Part shown: in pieces, positions 43,938 through 52,591 of the stretch
Numbering within the stretch: the first letter of the stretch is position 1
Layout: every line of letters starts with the position of its first letter
NCBI GenBank assembly: GCA_963594655.1
Contig: CAVBFD010000008.1
Location: 1 to 61,468 of the forward strand
Source: Colivivens sp963594655
GTDB taxonomy: Bacteria; Bacteroidota; Bacteroidia; Bacteroidales; Bacteroidaceae
DNA: 61,468 bases
Reading direction: 5' to 3'
Notes under the pieces: model-generated
The model's database searches: none
Told to the model about the DNA's origin: nothing
Seen by the model: the letters and a program-made list of their open reading frames with translations, nothing else
Made by a program: the position numbers and the translations under genes

Positions 43938-45287
43938 ATGATGACTAACATACGATACGGCCTGTTTTCACTGTTGGCGGCTGCGGCTGGTGGAGTGTCC
44001 GCTCAGAACGGTGTCAACTCTCCTTACAGCCGCTACGGCTTCGGTATACAGTCAGACAGGGCCATGGGGTTCAACAAGGGTATGGCCGGTGTGGCGCAGG
44101 GATTCAGGGACGGGTCCATAATCAACACCGCCAACCCGGCGTCCTACTCTGCCGTGGACAGTCTGACGGCACTGTTCGACCTCGGTCTCACCCTGTCAAA
44201 CGGCAACTACAAGATGGGAAACCTGAGGCAGAACGCCAAGAACACCAGTCTCGACTATGCGGCCTTCCATTTCAGGGCGACCAAGGGACTGGGTGTGGCT
44301 CTCGGTGTCTTGCCGTACACCAATATCAGTTACAGTTTCTCGTCAGGCAGTGAGGAGGTGACAGGTTCGGACGACATCACCTCGTATTACACCTATGCGG
44401 GAAGCGGCGGTCTCCACCAGGCGTTCCTCGGTTTGGGCTGGCAGGTGTTCAAACCGCTGTCCATAGGCGTGAACGGCAGTTACCTGTTCGGTGAATACGA
44501 ACACGTCATGAACATGACATTGAGTGAGAGCGGAGCGTACTCCCTAATCCGCGGCTATTACGCTACCGTCAACACATGGATGGCCGACTTCGGTCTGCAG
44601 TACACCTTCAACATCGGCAAGGAGGACAAGGTGGTGATCGGAGCGACCTACGGACTGGGACACGACATCAAGAACCGTGCCACCAGGTATACAGAGACCT
44701 ACAGTACCTCATCGTCATCAGTGGAGGGAATGAAAGGCGACACCATAAAGAACGCGTTCCAACTGCCCCACAGCTTTGCTGTCGGTGTGGCTTACCACAA
44801 AGGCCGTCTGCTGAAGGTGGGAGCCGACTTTGAACTTCAGAAATGGAGCAAGTGCAAGTTCCCCACACAGGCTGAGGGCGGTGTTTACACGAGTGTCAGT
44901 GGGCAGCTCAACGACAAGATGAGGATATCCCTCGGCGGCGAGTACACACCAGGCCACAACAGTACACGCCTCGCCCGACGGTTGTCCTACAAGTTGGGAG
45001 GCTACTACAGCAAGTCGTACGCCAACACCGACCGCACAGGGACTCTCGGCGACAAGCCCTACGAGTTCGGACTGTCCGCCGGAGTTACCATACCCATATC
45101 CAACAAGAATATATGGTACAACATGCCTAAGTTGAACCTGAGTGTGCAGTGGGTACACACCGACATTCCCTACCTTACAGCCACAGGCAGTTCGCGCACA
45201 GTGGCGAAACTCACGGAGAACTACCTGAAGTTCACCGTGGGACTCACCTTCAGCGAACGGTGGTTCTATAAATGGAAGATGCAGTGA
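43938..45287 (+). CDS. Outer-membrane beta-barrel protein, function unknown
   Basis: 449 residues with a signal peptide (ending GGVSAQ near 23). The mature start NSPYSRYGFGIQ and the alternating aromatic strands to the C terminus (LKFTVGLTFSERWFYKWKMQ) indicate a barrel in the PorV/FadL-like size class. It follows coaX by four bases and precedes a TPR protein and lptC, an order I recognise from other Bacteroidales. I infer an envelope-assembly or transport role but have no specific substrate. Confidence 0.82.
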   Translation: MMTNIRYGLFSLLAAAAGGVSAQNGVNSPYSRYGFGIQSDRAMGFNKGMAGVAQGFRDGSIINTANPASYSAVDSLTALFDLGLTLSNGNYKMGNLRQNAKNTSLDYAAFHFRATKGLGVALGVLPYTNISYSFSSGSEEVTGSDDITSYYTYAGSGGLHQAFLGLGWQVFKPLSIGVNGSYLFGEYEHVMNMTLSESGAYSLIRGYYATVNTWMADFGLQYTFNIGKEDKVVIGATYGLGHDIKNRATRYTETYSTSSSSVEGMKGDTIKNAFQLPHSFAVGVAYHKGRLLKVGADFELQKWSKCKFPTQAEGGVYTSVSGQLNDKMRISLGGEYTPGHNSTRLARRLSYKLGGYYSKSYANTDRTGTLGDKPYEFGLSAGVTIPISNKNIWYNMPKLNLSVQWVHTDIPYLTATGSSRTVAKLTENYLKFTVGLTFSERWFYKWKMQ

Positions 45288-45325
45288 TCCGCAACTATGT
45301 TAAAACATTCATATAAAAGAAAGCG

Positions 45326-46795
45326 ATGAAGAAGAACGTACTTGTAGCCCTCACGATGGCTACAGCATCATTGAGCGCATCAGCACAAGGCTATGCGGGG
45401 ACATCATTCAACGACCGTATCGGACACGGACAGGACAGTATTGATGTCATAAACAACTTCAGTCTGTACCGTGAGGCATTCAAGGGACAGAACTACCGTG
45501 AGGCATACGACGCTTGGAAGGTTGTCATTGAGAAAGCCCCACTCGCACAGATACGTATCTACCAGGACGGAGCTGTCATCTGCGAGAACCTCTTGCAGAA
45601 AGAGACCGACCCCGCCAAGAAGGAGGAGGTGTTCAACACACTGATGAACATGCACGACCTGCGCGTCAAGAACCTTGACGACCTCAACTCGTTCGCTACA
45701 AGCAAGACACGCACCACTAAGGGTAACATCCTTTGCCGTAAGGCTTACGACTACTATTGCTTTGCTCCCAAGAAGGACAACGAGGAGGCATACAGGATAT
45801 TCCACTCCGGCATCGACGACCTCGGACAGAACGTGGACGCATACGTACTCTATTATTTCATTGAGTGTTCCTACAACAGGTTCCTTGCCAACAAGGACGA
45901 CGACAAGATCCGCAGTGAGTTCATCAACGACTACATGAACTGCAACGACATCTGCGACCGTCTGCTTGATGAGGCGAAGTCATACCCGGCACAGGTGATT
46001 CCAGCCAACCCAGAGTCGGCTGACTCCACCGAATGGGAAGAGAGGGTGGTTCTCTCTCCTGAGGCTGAGAAGATTATCATGAACTACCAACCTACACAGG
46101 ACAAGTGCAACGAGCTGTTCGTACAGTCGGGCGCCGCCAACTGTGAGGATCTTACCCGAATCTACGAGACTAAGGTGGAGGGTGCGAAGGGCAACCTCGA
46201 GGAACTCAACAACATCCTGAAGATTCTGCAGAACTTCGACTGTGACAAGTCTGATCTTTACTATAAGGCGGCTGACTATGCGTACGAACTCAACAAGACT
46301 CCAAGCGCGGCTCTGGGAAAGGCGTCTAAGTTGCTCAAGGAGGGCGACTCTTCAGGCGCGATGAAATACCTGCAGGAGGCTATCGAACTGGAGACTGACC
46401 CTGTGAAGAAGGGAAAGACAGCGTTCACCATCGCTTCCGTGCTTTACAGCAAGGGACGTATTGGTGAGGCCCGTCAGTACTGCAACACAGCCCTCAAATA
46501 CACTCCGTCTCTCGGAAAGGCATATCTTCTGATAGCCAACTGTATCGTCCGTAGCGCGCCGGCGGCAAGCCAGGATTCCAAGGCCATGCTCCAGAGGAGC
46601 TACTACTACTGCCTCGCTACCGACAAATGTCTGAGAGCCATCCAGGTTGACCCTTCATGCTCCGGTGCGGCAAACAGGCAGATAGCCAACTACAAGAACG
46701 GCTATTATCCTAAGAGTGAGGCGTTCTTCGCCGGTGTGAAGGCAGGACAGACCGTAACGGTCATGGGCGAAAGCACGAAACTGAGACTGCGTTAA
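45326..46795 (+). CDS. Secreted TPR protein
   Basis: 489 residues, signal peptide (MKKNVLVALTMATASLSASAQ). Helical repeats with TPR signatures, clearest at about 345-410 (EGDSSGAMKYLQEAIELETDPVKKGKTAFTIASVLYSKGRIGEARQYCNTALKYTPSLGKAYLLIAN). Ends with a possible short SH3-like tail (KAGQTVTVMGESTKLRLR). Lies in an envelope cluster between a barrel protein and lptC; likely a periplasmic scaffold. Codon use suggests good expression. Confidence 0.85.
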   Translation: MKKNVLVALTMATASLSASAQGYAGTSFNDRIGHGQDSIDVINNFSLYREAFKGQNYREAYDAWKVVIEKAPLAQIRIYQDGAVICENLLQKETDPAKKEEVFNTLMNMHDLRVKNLDDLNSFATSKTRTTKGNILCRKAYDYYCFAPKKDNEEAYRIFHSGIDDLGQNVDAYVLYYFIECSYNRFLANKDDDKIRSEFINDYMNCNDICDRLLDEAKSYPAQVIPANPESADSTEWEERVVLSPEAEKIIMNYQPTQDKCNELFVQSGAANCEDLTRIYETKVEGAKGNLEELNNILKILQNFDCDKSDLYYKAADYAYELNKTPSAALGKASKLLKEGDSSGAMKYLQEAIELETDPVKKGKTAFTIASVLYSKGRIGEARQYCNTALKYTPSLGKAYLLIANCIVRSAPAASQDSKAMLQRSYYYCLATDKCLRAIQVDPSCSGAANRQIANYKNGYYPKSEAFFAGVKAGQTVTVMGESTKLRLR

Positions 46796-46804
46796 CCTGC
46801 GTTG

Positions 46805-47443
46805 ATGAAGCACTCGTTTAGGACACTGACTCTGATTAGTCTCATGGGACACTTCTGTCTCATGGGACTATTTGGTTGTCAGAGCGGAGAGGAAGACAGT
46901 CAACAGGCAGTCATCAACCGTGACAGTATGCCGACACTCAGCAGTTACGGTGTCAGCACACTCATATCCGACAGCGGTGTCATCCGCTATAAGATAATAT
47001 GTGAGGAATGGCTCATCTTCGACAAGACCGAACGGCAGCGATGGTCGTTCGAGAAGGGACTGTTCCTGGAGAAGTTCGGCAACGGACATGTGGAGGCGTT
47101 CGTCAACTGCGACACGGCCTACTATTACAATGAGGAACAACTGTGGGAACTGAGGGGACGGGTGTGCGTGAAGAACCTCAAGGGCGAGACCTTCAAGACC
47201 TCCCTACTCTACTGGGACACGGGACGGCACGAGATCTATTCACCGGCTTACATGACTATCGACGGAATAGATCAGGACCTCGAAGGATATGACTTCCGGT
47301 CGAACGAGACCATGACGGACTATCTCATCCACTCCTCATCGGGAGCCTTCCCTATGGGTAAGGACAGGGAGGTCACGCGACCTGTGGACGATGATGTCCT
47401 TAAATTCCGGACGGACACCACTGCGATGGTGGAAAAACCGTGA
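46805..47443 (+). CDS. LptC-like LPS export lipoprotein
   Basis: 212 residues from the ATG at 46805. Lipoprotein-type signal ending LMGLFGC places the modified Cys near residue 26 (MKHSFRTLTLISLMGHFCLMGLFGC). The mature part matches Bacteroidota LptC: ISDSGVIRYKIICEEWLIFDKTERQRWSFEKGLFLEKF, then CVKNLKGETFKTSLLYWDTGRHEIYSP. It bridges the LptB2FG complex to LptA and the outer-membrane translocon. The lptG-type gene lies about 4 kb upstream in the same direction. Confidence 0.87.
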   Translation: MKHSFRTLTLISLMGHFCLMGLFGCQSGEEDSQQAVINRDSMPTLSSYGVSTLISDSGVIRYKIICEEWLIFDKTERQRWSFEKGLFLEKFGNGHVEAFVNCDTAYYYNEEQLWELRGRVCVKNLKGETFKTSLLYWDTGRHEIYSPAYMTIDGIDQDLEGYDFRSNETMTDYLIHSSSGAFPMGKDREVTRPVDDDVLKFRTDTTAMVEKP

Positions 47444-47513
47444 TTTTCCACTAAAAACAGAGCCTATTTCTCTTTTTTACACTTCCAGTCAGTTCTGTTT
47501 GAATAAAAATCAT

Positions 47514-47521
47514 TATCTTTG
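47514..47521 (+). promoter_or_regulatory. Promoter -7 box for the PpiD-like gene
   Basis: TATCTTTG, 97 bases before the ATG. TTTG at 47498-47501 is only 12 nt away, so the -33 is uncertain. Confidence 0.5.
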
Positions 47522-47617
47522 TGCGGTTTTTGCAGTTCACACAGGGCGGCGGTATACTGTATTGCCGTGGACTGCATGACATAAGGTGAATGACAGAAAA
47601 TAAAAAACATAGAAATC

Positions 47618-49762
47618 ATGGCAACATTAGGAAAAATCAGAAAGCACGGAGTATTGCTTGTGGCAGCCATTGCCATAGCACTGTTCCTGTTCGTCGCTGG
47701 CGACCTTATCCGTGGTGGAGAGACCCTCTTCCACAAGAACCAGCAGAACGTGGCGGAGATTGCAGGTGAGGAGCTGCCCATCCAGGACTACCAGAAGCTC
47801 TTCGATGAACTGCAGACTTATTACGAGATTATCAACGGCACCGCTGTCTCCGGAGAGGATGACCTCAACCGTATAAAGGACGAGGCATGGCAGACTTATG
47901 TACAGAACACCCTTATCGCAAAGGAGTGTGAGGAACTGGGACTGACAGTAACCGACGACGAGCTGGCTGAAATCATCAAGAACGGACAGAGCCAGTACCT
48001 TCAGGTGCCACTCTTCATGAACCGCCAGAGCGGACGCTACGACTACAGTATCGTACAGTCGTTCCTCACTGAGTACCAAACTCTGAAGCAGTCGGGCAAC
48101 GTGCCGGAGGAGTACCAGAAGGTATACGCCTACTACATGTTCGCGCAGAAGCAGATCCGTAGCCAGTACCTCACACAGAAGTATCAGGTACTCCTGTCAC
48201 AGGTCATGCTGTCCAACCCTGTTGAGGCGAAGCGGAACTTCGCCGACCGCACGGACGAGACCGACGCCGTCCTCGCATCACTCACCCTGTCAACCATCGC
48301 TGACGACAAGGTGAAGGTGACCGACGACGAGGTGGAGGCAAAGTACAAGGAGGACAAGGAGAAGTACAAGCAGGTTGTCGAGACCCGCGACATCAAGTAC
48401 ATCGACGTCGCTGTTCTCCCGAGCGACCAGGACAGGAAGGACGCGGAGAAGGCAATCAACGAGTCATACGCCAAACTTGCGGCAACCACCACCAACACCG
48501 CCGCGGGCAATGTGTGCCGTCAGGCCACAAGCCTGTTGAACTACAACGACCTGCTCAAGAAGAAGGACGCCTATCCGCAGATGATAGCCGACCTTCTCGA
48601 CAGTACGGCTGTAGGCACGACTACCCTGCCTAAGTACGACGCTATGACCAACACCTACTATACTTTCAAGGTACTCGACAAGCAGATGCAGGCCGACAGT
48701 GTGCTTTACCGTCAACTCGCTGTGGTAGGTGCCGACGAGGCTGCGTCAAAAGCGTCCGCCGACAGTATCGTCAACGCCCTCAAGGGCGGAGCGGCTTACG
48801 CTGACATCGCGAAGAAATACAACCAGACTTCAGACAGTGCGTGGATATCCACCTCACAGTACCAGGGCGGCAACTACCAGGCGGACGACATCACACTGAT
48901 AAATACCATCTACGGTCTCCAGCCCAACGAGGTGAAGGCCGTCAAGCTCACCAACGGCTACAACCTCGTGGTGCAGGTACTCGACAGGAAGGGTGCGGTT
49001 GAGAAATATAATGTGGCTGCTGTGGTGAATACTCTCAACTTCTCCGACGCCACTTACAACGCAGCCAACTACAAGCTCACTTCGTTCCTCGCAGCCAACA
49101 GCACCAAGCAGCAGATTGAGGCAAACGCCGAGAAGAACGGCTACAACGTACTCTCCTACCCCGACGTCACAAGCAACAGCCATAACATAGCAGGAATCCA
49201 CGGTACACGTGAGGCACTCAAATGGTTGTTCGACGATGCCGACAAGGACGACGTGAGCCAACTCTATGAGTGTGGCGACAACGACCACTTGCTCGTGGTG
49301 ATGCTCGATGAGGTCAATCCAAAGGGCTACCGTCCTTACAGCAAGGTCTCTTCCGACATCAAGGCACAGTTGGTGGCTGAGAAGAAGGTGGATATGCTGG
49401 CAGAACAACTCAAGGGAGTCAAGTCCGTGTCCGAGGCTAAGGCTAAGGGAGCGCAGGTGGACACAGTGAACCACATTGCCTTCGCGAACCCCACATTCGT
49501 GCGTGCCACTGTCACATCCGAACCTGCCTTGAGCGCAGCCGCATCAAAGGCTACCAAGGGTGCGTTCACAGGCCCCGTCAAGGGTAAGGGCGGCGCATAC
49601 GTGATGCAGGTAATCAACAAGTCGAAGACTTCAGACAAGTACGACGCCAAGCAGGAGATGGAACAGGCCGCGCAGACTTACTTCCGCGCTGTGGCCCAGA
49701 CAGCCATCAACACCCTCTACATGAAGGCTGACGTTACCGACAACCGCTACAAGTTCTTCTGA
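47618..49762 (+). CDS. PpiD/SurA-like periplasmic peptidyl-prolyl isomerase (foldase)
   Basis: 714 residues. A single N-terminal membrane anchor (residues 12-31, VLLVAAIAIALFLFVAGDL) precedes a SurA_N-like chaperone region (NVAEIAGEELPIQDYQKLFDEL) and a parvulin-type domain around 365-445 (ADSIVNALKGGAAYADIAKKYNQTSDSAW...). A long helical C-terminal region follows. It assists folding of outer-membrane proteins, in keeping with the barrel-protein and Lpt genes just upstream. It has its own promoter and is followed by a 21-bp triple repeat and a terminator. Confidence 0.9.
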   Translation: MATLGKIRKHGVLLVAAIAIALFLFVAGDLIRGGETLFHKNQQNVAEIAGEELPIQDYQKLFDELQTYYEIINGTAVSGEDDLNRIKDEAWQTYVQNTLIAKECEELGLTVTDDELAEIIKNGQSQYLQVPLFMNRQSGRYDYSIVQSFLTEYQTLKQSGNVPEEYQKVYAYYMFAQKQIRSQYLTQKYQVLLSQVMLSNPVEAKRNFADRTDETDAVLASLTLSTIADDKVKVTDDEVEAKYKEDKEKYKQVVETRDIKYIDVAVLPSDQDRKDAEKAINESYAKLAATTTNTAAGNVCRQATSLLNYNDLLKKKDAYPQMIADLLDSTAVGTTTLPKYDAMTNTYYTFKVLDKQMQADSVLYRQLAVVGADEAASKASADSIVNALKGGAAYADIAKKYNQTSDSAWISTSQYQGGNYQADDITLINTIYGLQPNEVKAVKLTNGYNLVVQVLDRKGAVEKYNVAAVVNTLNFSDATYNAANYKLTSFLAANSTKQQIEANAEKNGYNVLSYPDVTSNSHNIAGIHGTREALKWLFDDADKDDVSQLYECGDNDHLLVVMLDEVNPKGYRPYSKVSSDIKAQLVAEKKVDMLAEQLKGVKSVSEAKAKGAQVDTVNHIAFANPTFVRATVTSEPALSAAASKATKGAFTGPVKGKGGAYVMQVINKSKTSDKYDAKQEMEQAAQTYFRAVAQTAINTLYMKADVTDNRYKFF

Positions 49763-49773
49763 TAAGGCGTTGT

Positions 49774-49836
49774 CACGTAGACAATGATATAAATCATGTA
49801 GACAATGATATAAATCACGTAGACAATGATATAAAT
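49774..49836 (+). repeat. Three tandem 21-bp repeats after ppiD
   Basis: Three head-to-tail copies of a 21-bp unit beginning CA(C/T)GTAGACAATG (49774-49794, 49795-49815, 49816-49836), differing at one base in the middle copy. The array starts 11 bases after the stop codon and runs directly into the terminator stem. There are no unique spacers, so it is not a CRISPR array. Copy number probably varies by slippage. Confidence 0.9.
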
Positions 49837-49874
49837 AAGGTGTAATGACAGGTTATCTGCCGTTACACCTTATT
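49834..49874 (+). terminator. Terminator after ppiD, AATAAGGTGT family
   Basis: AATAAGGTGTAA (49834-49845) pairs with TTACACCTTATT (49863-49874); a small inner stem sits in the loop and a T-run follows. The arm overlaps the last repeat copy by three bases. Confidence 0.85.
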
Positions 49875-49898
49875 TTTTTACGTTATTTCAGTCCCTCC

Positions 49899-49930
49899 CT
49901 TGGTAAAGTGAAGAAAAATACCTACCTTTG
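49899..49930 (+). promoter_or_regulatory. GH51 gene promoter
   Basis: CTTG (49899-49902; one base off TTTG), 20-nt spacer, TACCTTTG (49923-49930). Predicted leader about 35 nt. Confidence 0.65.
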
Positions 49931-49970
49931 GACTCAATTAGACAAATGACAACTAAAACATAATACTGAA

Positions 49971-52469
49971 ATGAGAATCAAGACAATCCTTGCGAGTGCA
50001 TTGTTCGCTACTGCCTGTGCAGCCAATGCACAGGTTACAATCAACATCGACGCGAACGACAGGGGACCGATGGTCAGTCCCACCCATTACGGAATCTTCT
50101 TTGAGGACATCAACCACGCCGCCGACGGAGGCCTGTACGCCGAACTGATACGCAACAGGTCGTTCGAGGACGACTCCATGCCGGGCGGTAGACGTGGCGG
50201 AAACCAGGAGTCGGCTGTAAGCAACTGGTACCGGGTAGGATCCGCCAAGATAAAACTGACCACGGAGGACATGATGAACGAGGTGCAGCACCACGCGCTC
50301 GATGTAACACTGGTCAAGGCAGGTGACGGAGTGATGAACGAGGGGTTCTGGGGCATCAACGCCGTAAAGGACAGGAAATACAAACTGTCGTTCTTCGCCA
50401 AGAGCGACGGGAAGTACAAAGGTAAAGTGACCGTGAAACTACAGTCGAAGGACGGCAAGGACCTCGGTTCCACAACCGTCAAGGTGGGATTCGGCAAGAA
50501 GTGGAAGAAGTACACCGCTGAGATAACAGCCACCGCCAACGACCCGAAGGCGGAGTTCGTCCTCACGGGCGACAAGGCGGGCCACTTCCAGTTGGATGTC
50601 GTGAGCCTCTTCCCTCCAACGTTCAAGAACCGCGAGAACGGTATGCGTCCCGACCTGGCACAGATGCTGGCAGACATGAAGCCGCGTTTCATGCGCTTCC
50701 CCGGCGGCTGTTTCGTGGAGGGTCAGCAGAGTCCCGACAACGCCTTCCGCTGGAAACGCACCATTGGTCCCATCGAGCGGCGCGAGGGTCACGCCAACGT
50801 CAACTGGGGCTACCGCACGAGTGACGGTATCGGTTTCCACGAGTACCTGCAACTGGCGGAGGACCTCGGGGCGAAACCGCTCTTCGTGGTCAACGTGGGT
50901 ATATGGCACGGAGGATGCACCCCTTACGACCAGATTGACGAGTGGATCGGGGAGTGTCTCGACGCACTTGAGTACGCCAACGGTGACGTGAACACCAAGT
51001 ACGGCAAGATGCGCGCCGAGGCGGGTCACCCTGAACCGTTCAACCTCGAATACATTGAGATAGGAAACGAGAACTATAACTTCCACATGGACAACAACTC
51101 CGACCAGAGTGACCACTACCCTGAACGTTACTATGCGTTCTACAAGGCCATCAAGGCCAAGTATCCCAACGTGAAGTGTATCGGCAACGTGGAGGCGTGG
51201 GGTACGGACGAACCGTCATGGCGCAACGACTACCCTGTGGACATGGTGGACGAACACTACTACCGCAACCCCAAGTGGTTCGCCGACCGCTTCCACAAGT
51301 ACGACACCTACAGGCGCGACAGCCATAAGGTGTACGTGGGCGAGTATGCCGTGACCAGTCAGTTCGGCAACCTCGGTAACCTCAACGCCGCCCTCGGAGA
51401 GGCTGTCTACATGATGGGAATGGAGAACAACTCCGACGTGGTGGTCATGAACTCCTACGCCCCAATCTTCGTAAACGAGAACGACGCCAAGTGGAGGCCC
51501 GACATAATACGCTTCAACTCGCACCAGGTGATGGGAACACCGTCGTACTACGTGCAGCAGCTCTTCCCAAACAACATAGGGACACAGGTGGTGAAGACCG
51601 ACTTGGACTATAAGCTCAGCGTGCCGTCCGGCTCAGAGGAGGACAAGACCGCCAAGCCATTGCAGGTAGGTCTCGCCACCTACAGGACGACCGTGCGCTA
51701 CCGTAACCCGGAGCTGACAGTCAACGGCACTGCCCAACCTGTAGGCGACTTCACTAAGTGGAAGAGTCTGACAGGCACGTGGAACTTGGAAGGTACGGAG
51801 ATGGTACAGACATCCGACGACGCTCCAGCCATGACGGTAAGCCCCTACATCATCTCCGCCGACAAATACACCTACAAGGTACAGGCGAAGAAAGAGTCAG
51901 GATCTGAGGGCTTCATGCCTATGTTCCACTTCTGTGACATGAACAACTTCGTGTGGTACAATGTCGGAGGCTGGTCGAACGTGCAGAGCAATGTGGAGCA
52001 GTCCATCGGAGGCGGCAGGTCCACCCTCGCGGCCAACAAGCGTTTCACGGCGGAGACAGGCAAGTGGTACGACCTGAAGGTGGATGTGGACAAGGACAGT
52101 ATCAAGTGCTATATCGACGGACAGCTCGACTTCGCTTGTAAGTTGCAGAAGAACACCAACATGGAAGGGGTGTACGCTACGACAACCATCGACGACGCCA
52201 CCAAGACCATGTACGTGAAGGTGGTGAATGTTGGCGAGGGACATGCCGACGGCACGGTCAACCTGAAGAACTGCTCGGTAGACCCGTCCGACAAGTCCGC
52301 TGTCAGTCTGGTGCGCCTGTCCTCCTCAGACGGCACGAATGAGAACACGCTCAACCAGCCACGCGACATCTACCCTACCGCCGGTGAGGTCAAGGCTACC
52401 GGTCCCGCTCAGATCAGTTTCAATGTCCCGGCGTTCTCAGTGAACATAATAAAGATCAGGATACAATGA
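49971..52469 (+). CDS. Family 51 alpha-L-arabinofuranosidase, secreted
   Basis: 832 residues with a signal peptide (1-21, ending ANAQ). An N-terminal carbohydrate-binding-like beta-sandwich (about 85-215) is inserted before the (beta/alpha)8 catalytic domain (from about 225), whose acid/base is E367 (IEIGNENYN) and nucleophile E458 (VYVGEYAV). The beta-sandwich typical of GH51 and a concanavalin-like extension (about 600-760) follow. It releases arabinofuranose side chains from arabinoxylan, arabinan or arabinogalactan. It stands alone, without Sus-type genes. Confidence 0.93.
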   Translation: MRIKTILASALFATACAANAQVTINIDANDRGPMVSPTHYGIFFEDINHAADGGLYAELIRNRSFEDDSMPGGRRGGNQESAVSNWYRVGSAKIKLTTEDMMNEVQHHALDVTLVKAGDGVMNEGFWGINAVKDRKYKLSFFAKSDGKYKGKVTVKLQSKDGKDLGSTTVKVGFGKKWKKYTAEITATANDPKAEFVLTGDKAGHFQLDVVSLFPPTFKNRENGMRPDLAQMLADMKPRFMRFPGGCFVEGQQSPDNAFRWKRTIGPIERREGHANVNWGYRTSDGIGFHEYLQLAEDLGAKPLFVVNVGIWHGGCTPYDQIDEWIGECLDALEYANGDVNTKYGKMRAEAGHPEPFNLEYIEIGNENYNFHMDNNSDQSDHYPERYYAFYKAIKAKYPNVKCIGNVEAWGTDEPSWRNDYPVDMVDEHYYRNPKWFADRFHKYDTYRRDSHKVYVGEYAVTSQFGNLGNLNAALGEAVYMMGMENNSDVVVMNSYAPIFVNENDAKWRPDIIRFNSHQVMGTPSYYVQQLFPNNIGTQVVKTDLDYKLSVPSGSEEDKTAKPLQVGLATYRTTVRYRNPELTVNGTAQPVGDFTKWKSLTGTWNLEGTEMVQTSDDAPAMTVSPYIISADKYTYKVQAKKESGSEGFMPMFHFCDMNNFVWYNVGGWSNVQSNVEQSIGGGRSTLAANKRFTAETGKWYDLKVDVDKDSIKCYIDGQLDFACKLQKNTNMEGVYATTTIDDATKTMYVKVVNVGEGHADGTVNLKNCSVDPSDKSAVSLVRLSSSDGTNENTLNQPRDIYPTAGEVKATGPAQISFNVPAFSVNIIKIRIQ

Positions 52470-52480
52470 AGAGGTAACTG

Positions 52481-52517
52481 TTCAGTCCACGCGGATGGCA
52501 CTCCGGGTGGACTGAAT
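52481..52517 (+). terminator. Strong hairpin after the GH51 gene (possible terminator)
   Basis: TTCAGTCCAC (52481-52490) pairs perfectly with GTGGACTGAA (52508-52517), and an inner CGGA/TCCG stem extends it across one G-G mismatch. There is no T-run, so termination is not certain. Confidence 0.55.
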
Positions 52518-52556
52518 GGCCCCATGTGATTATTGGACGCAAAAATACGGATAGAT

Positions 52557-52587
52557 TTGTTTTTTAATTTATATTGCCGTACCTTTG
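52557..52587 (+). promoter_or_regulatory. recF promoter, predicted leaderless
   Basis: TTTG (52557-52560), 19-nt spacer, TACCTTTG (52580-52587): a full consensus match. The recF ATG begins at 52592, only four bases after the -7 box, so the transcription start should fall at or next to the A of the ATG. Confidence 0.8.
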
Positions 52588-52591
52588 CACA

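Noticed and set aside
49774..49836. Possible CRISPR remnant
   Set aside because: Units are directly joined without spacers, only 21 bp long, and no cas genes are present.
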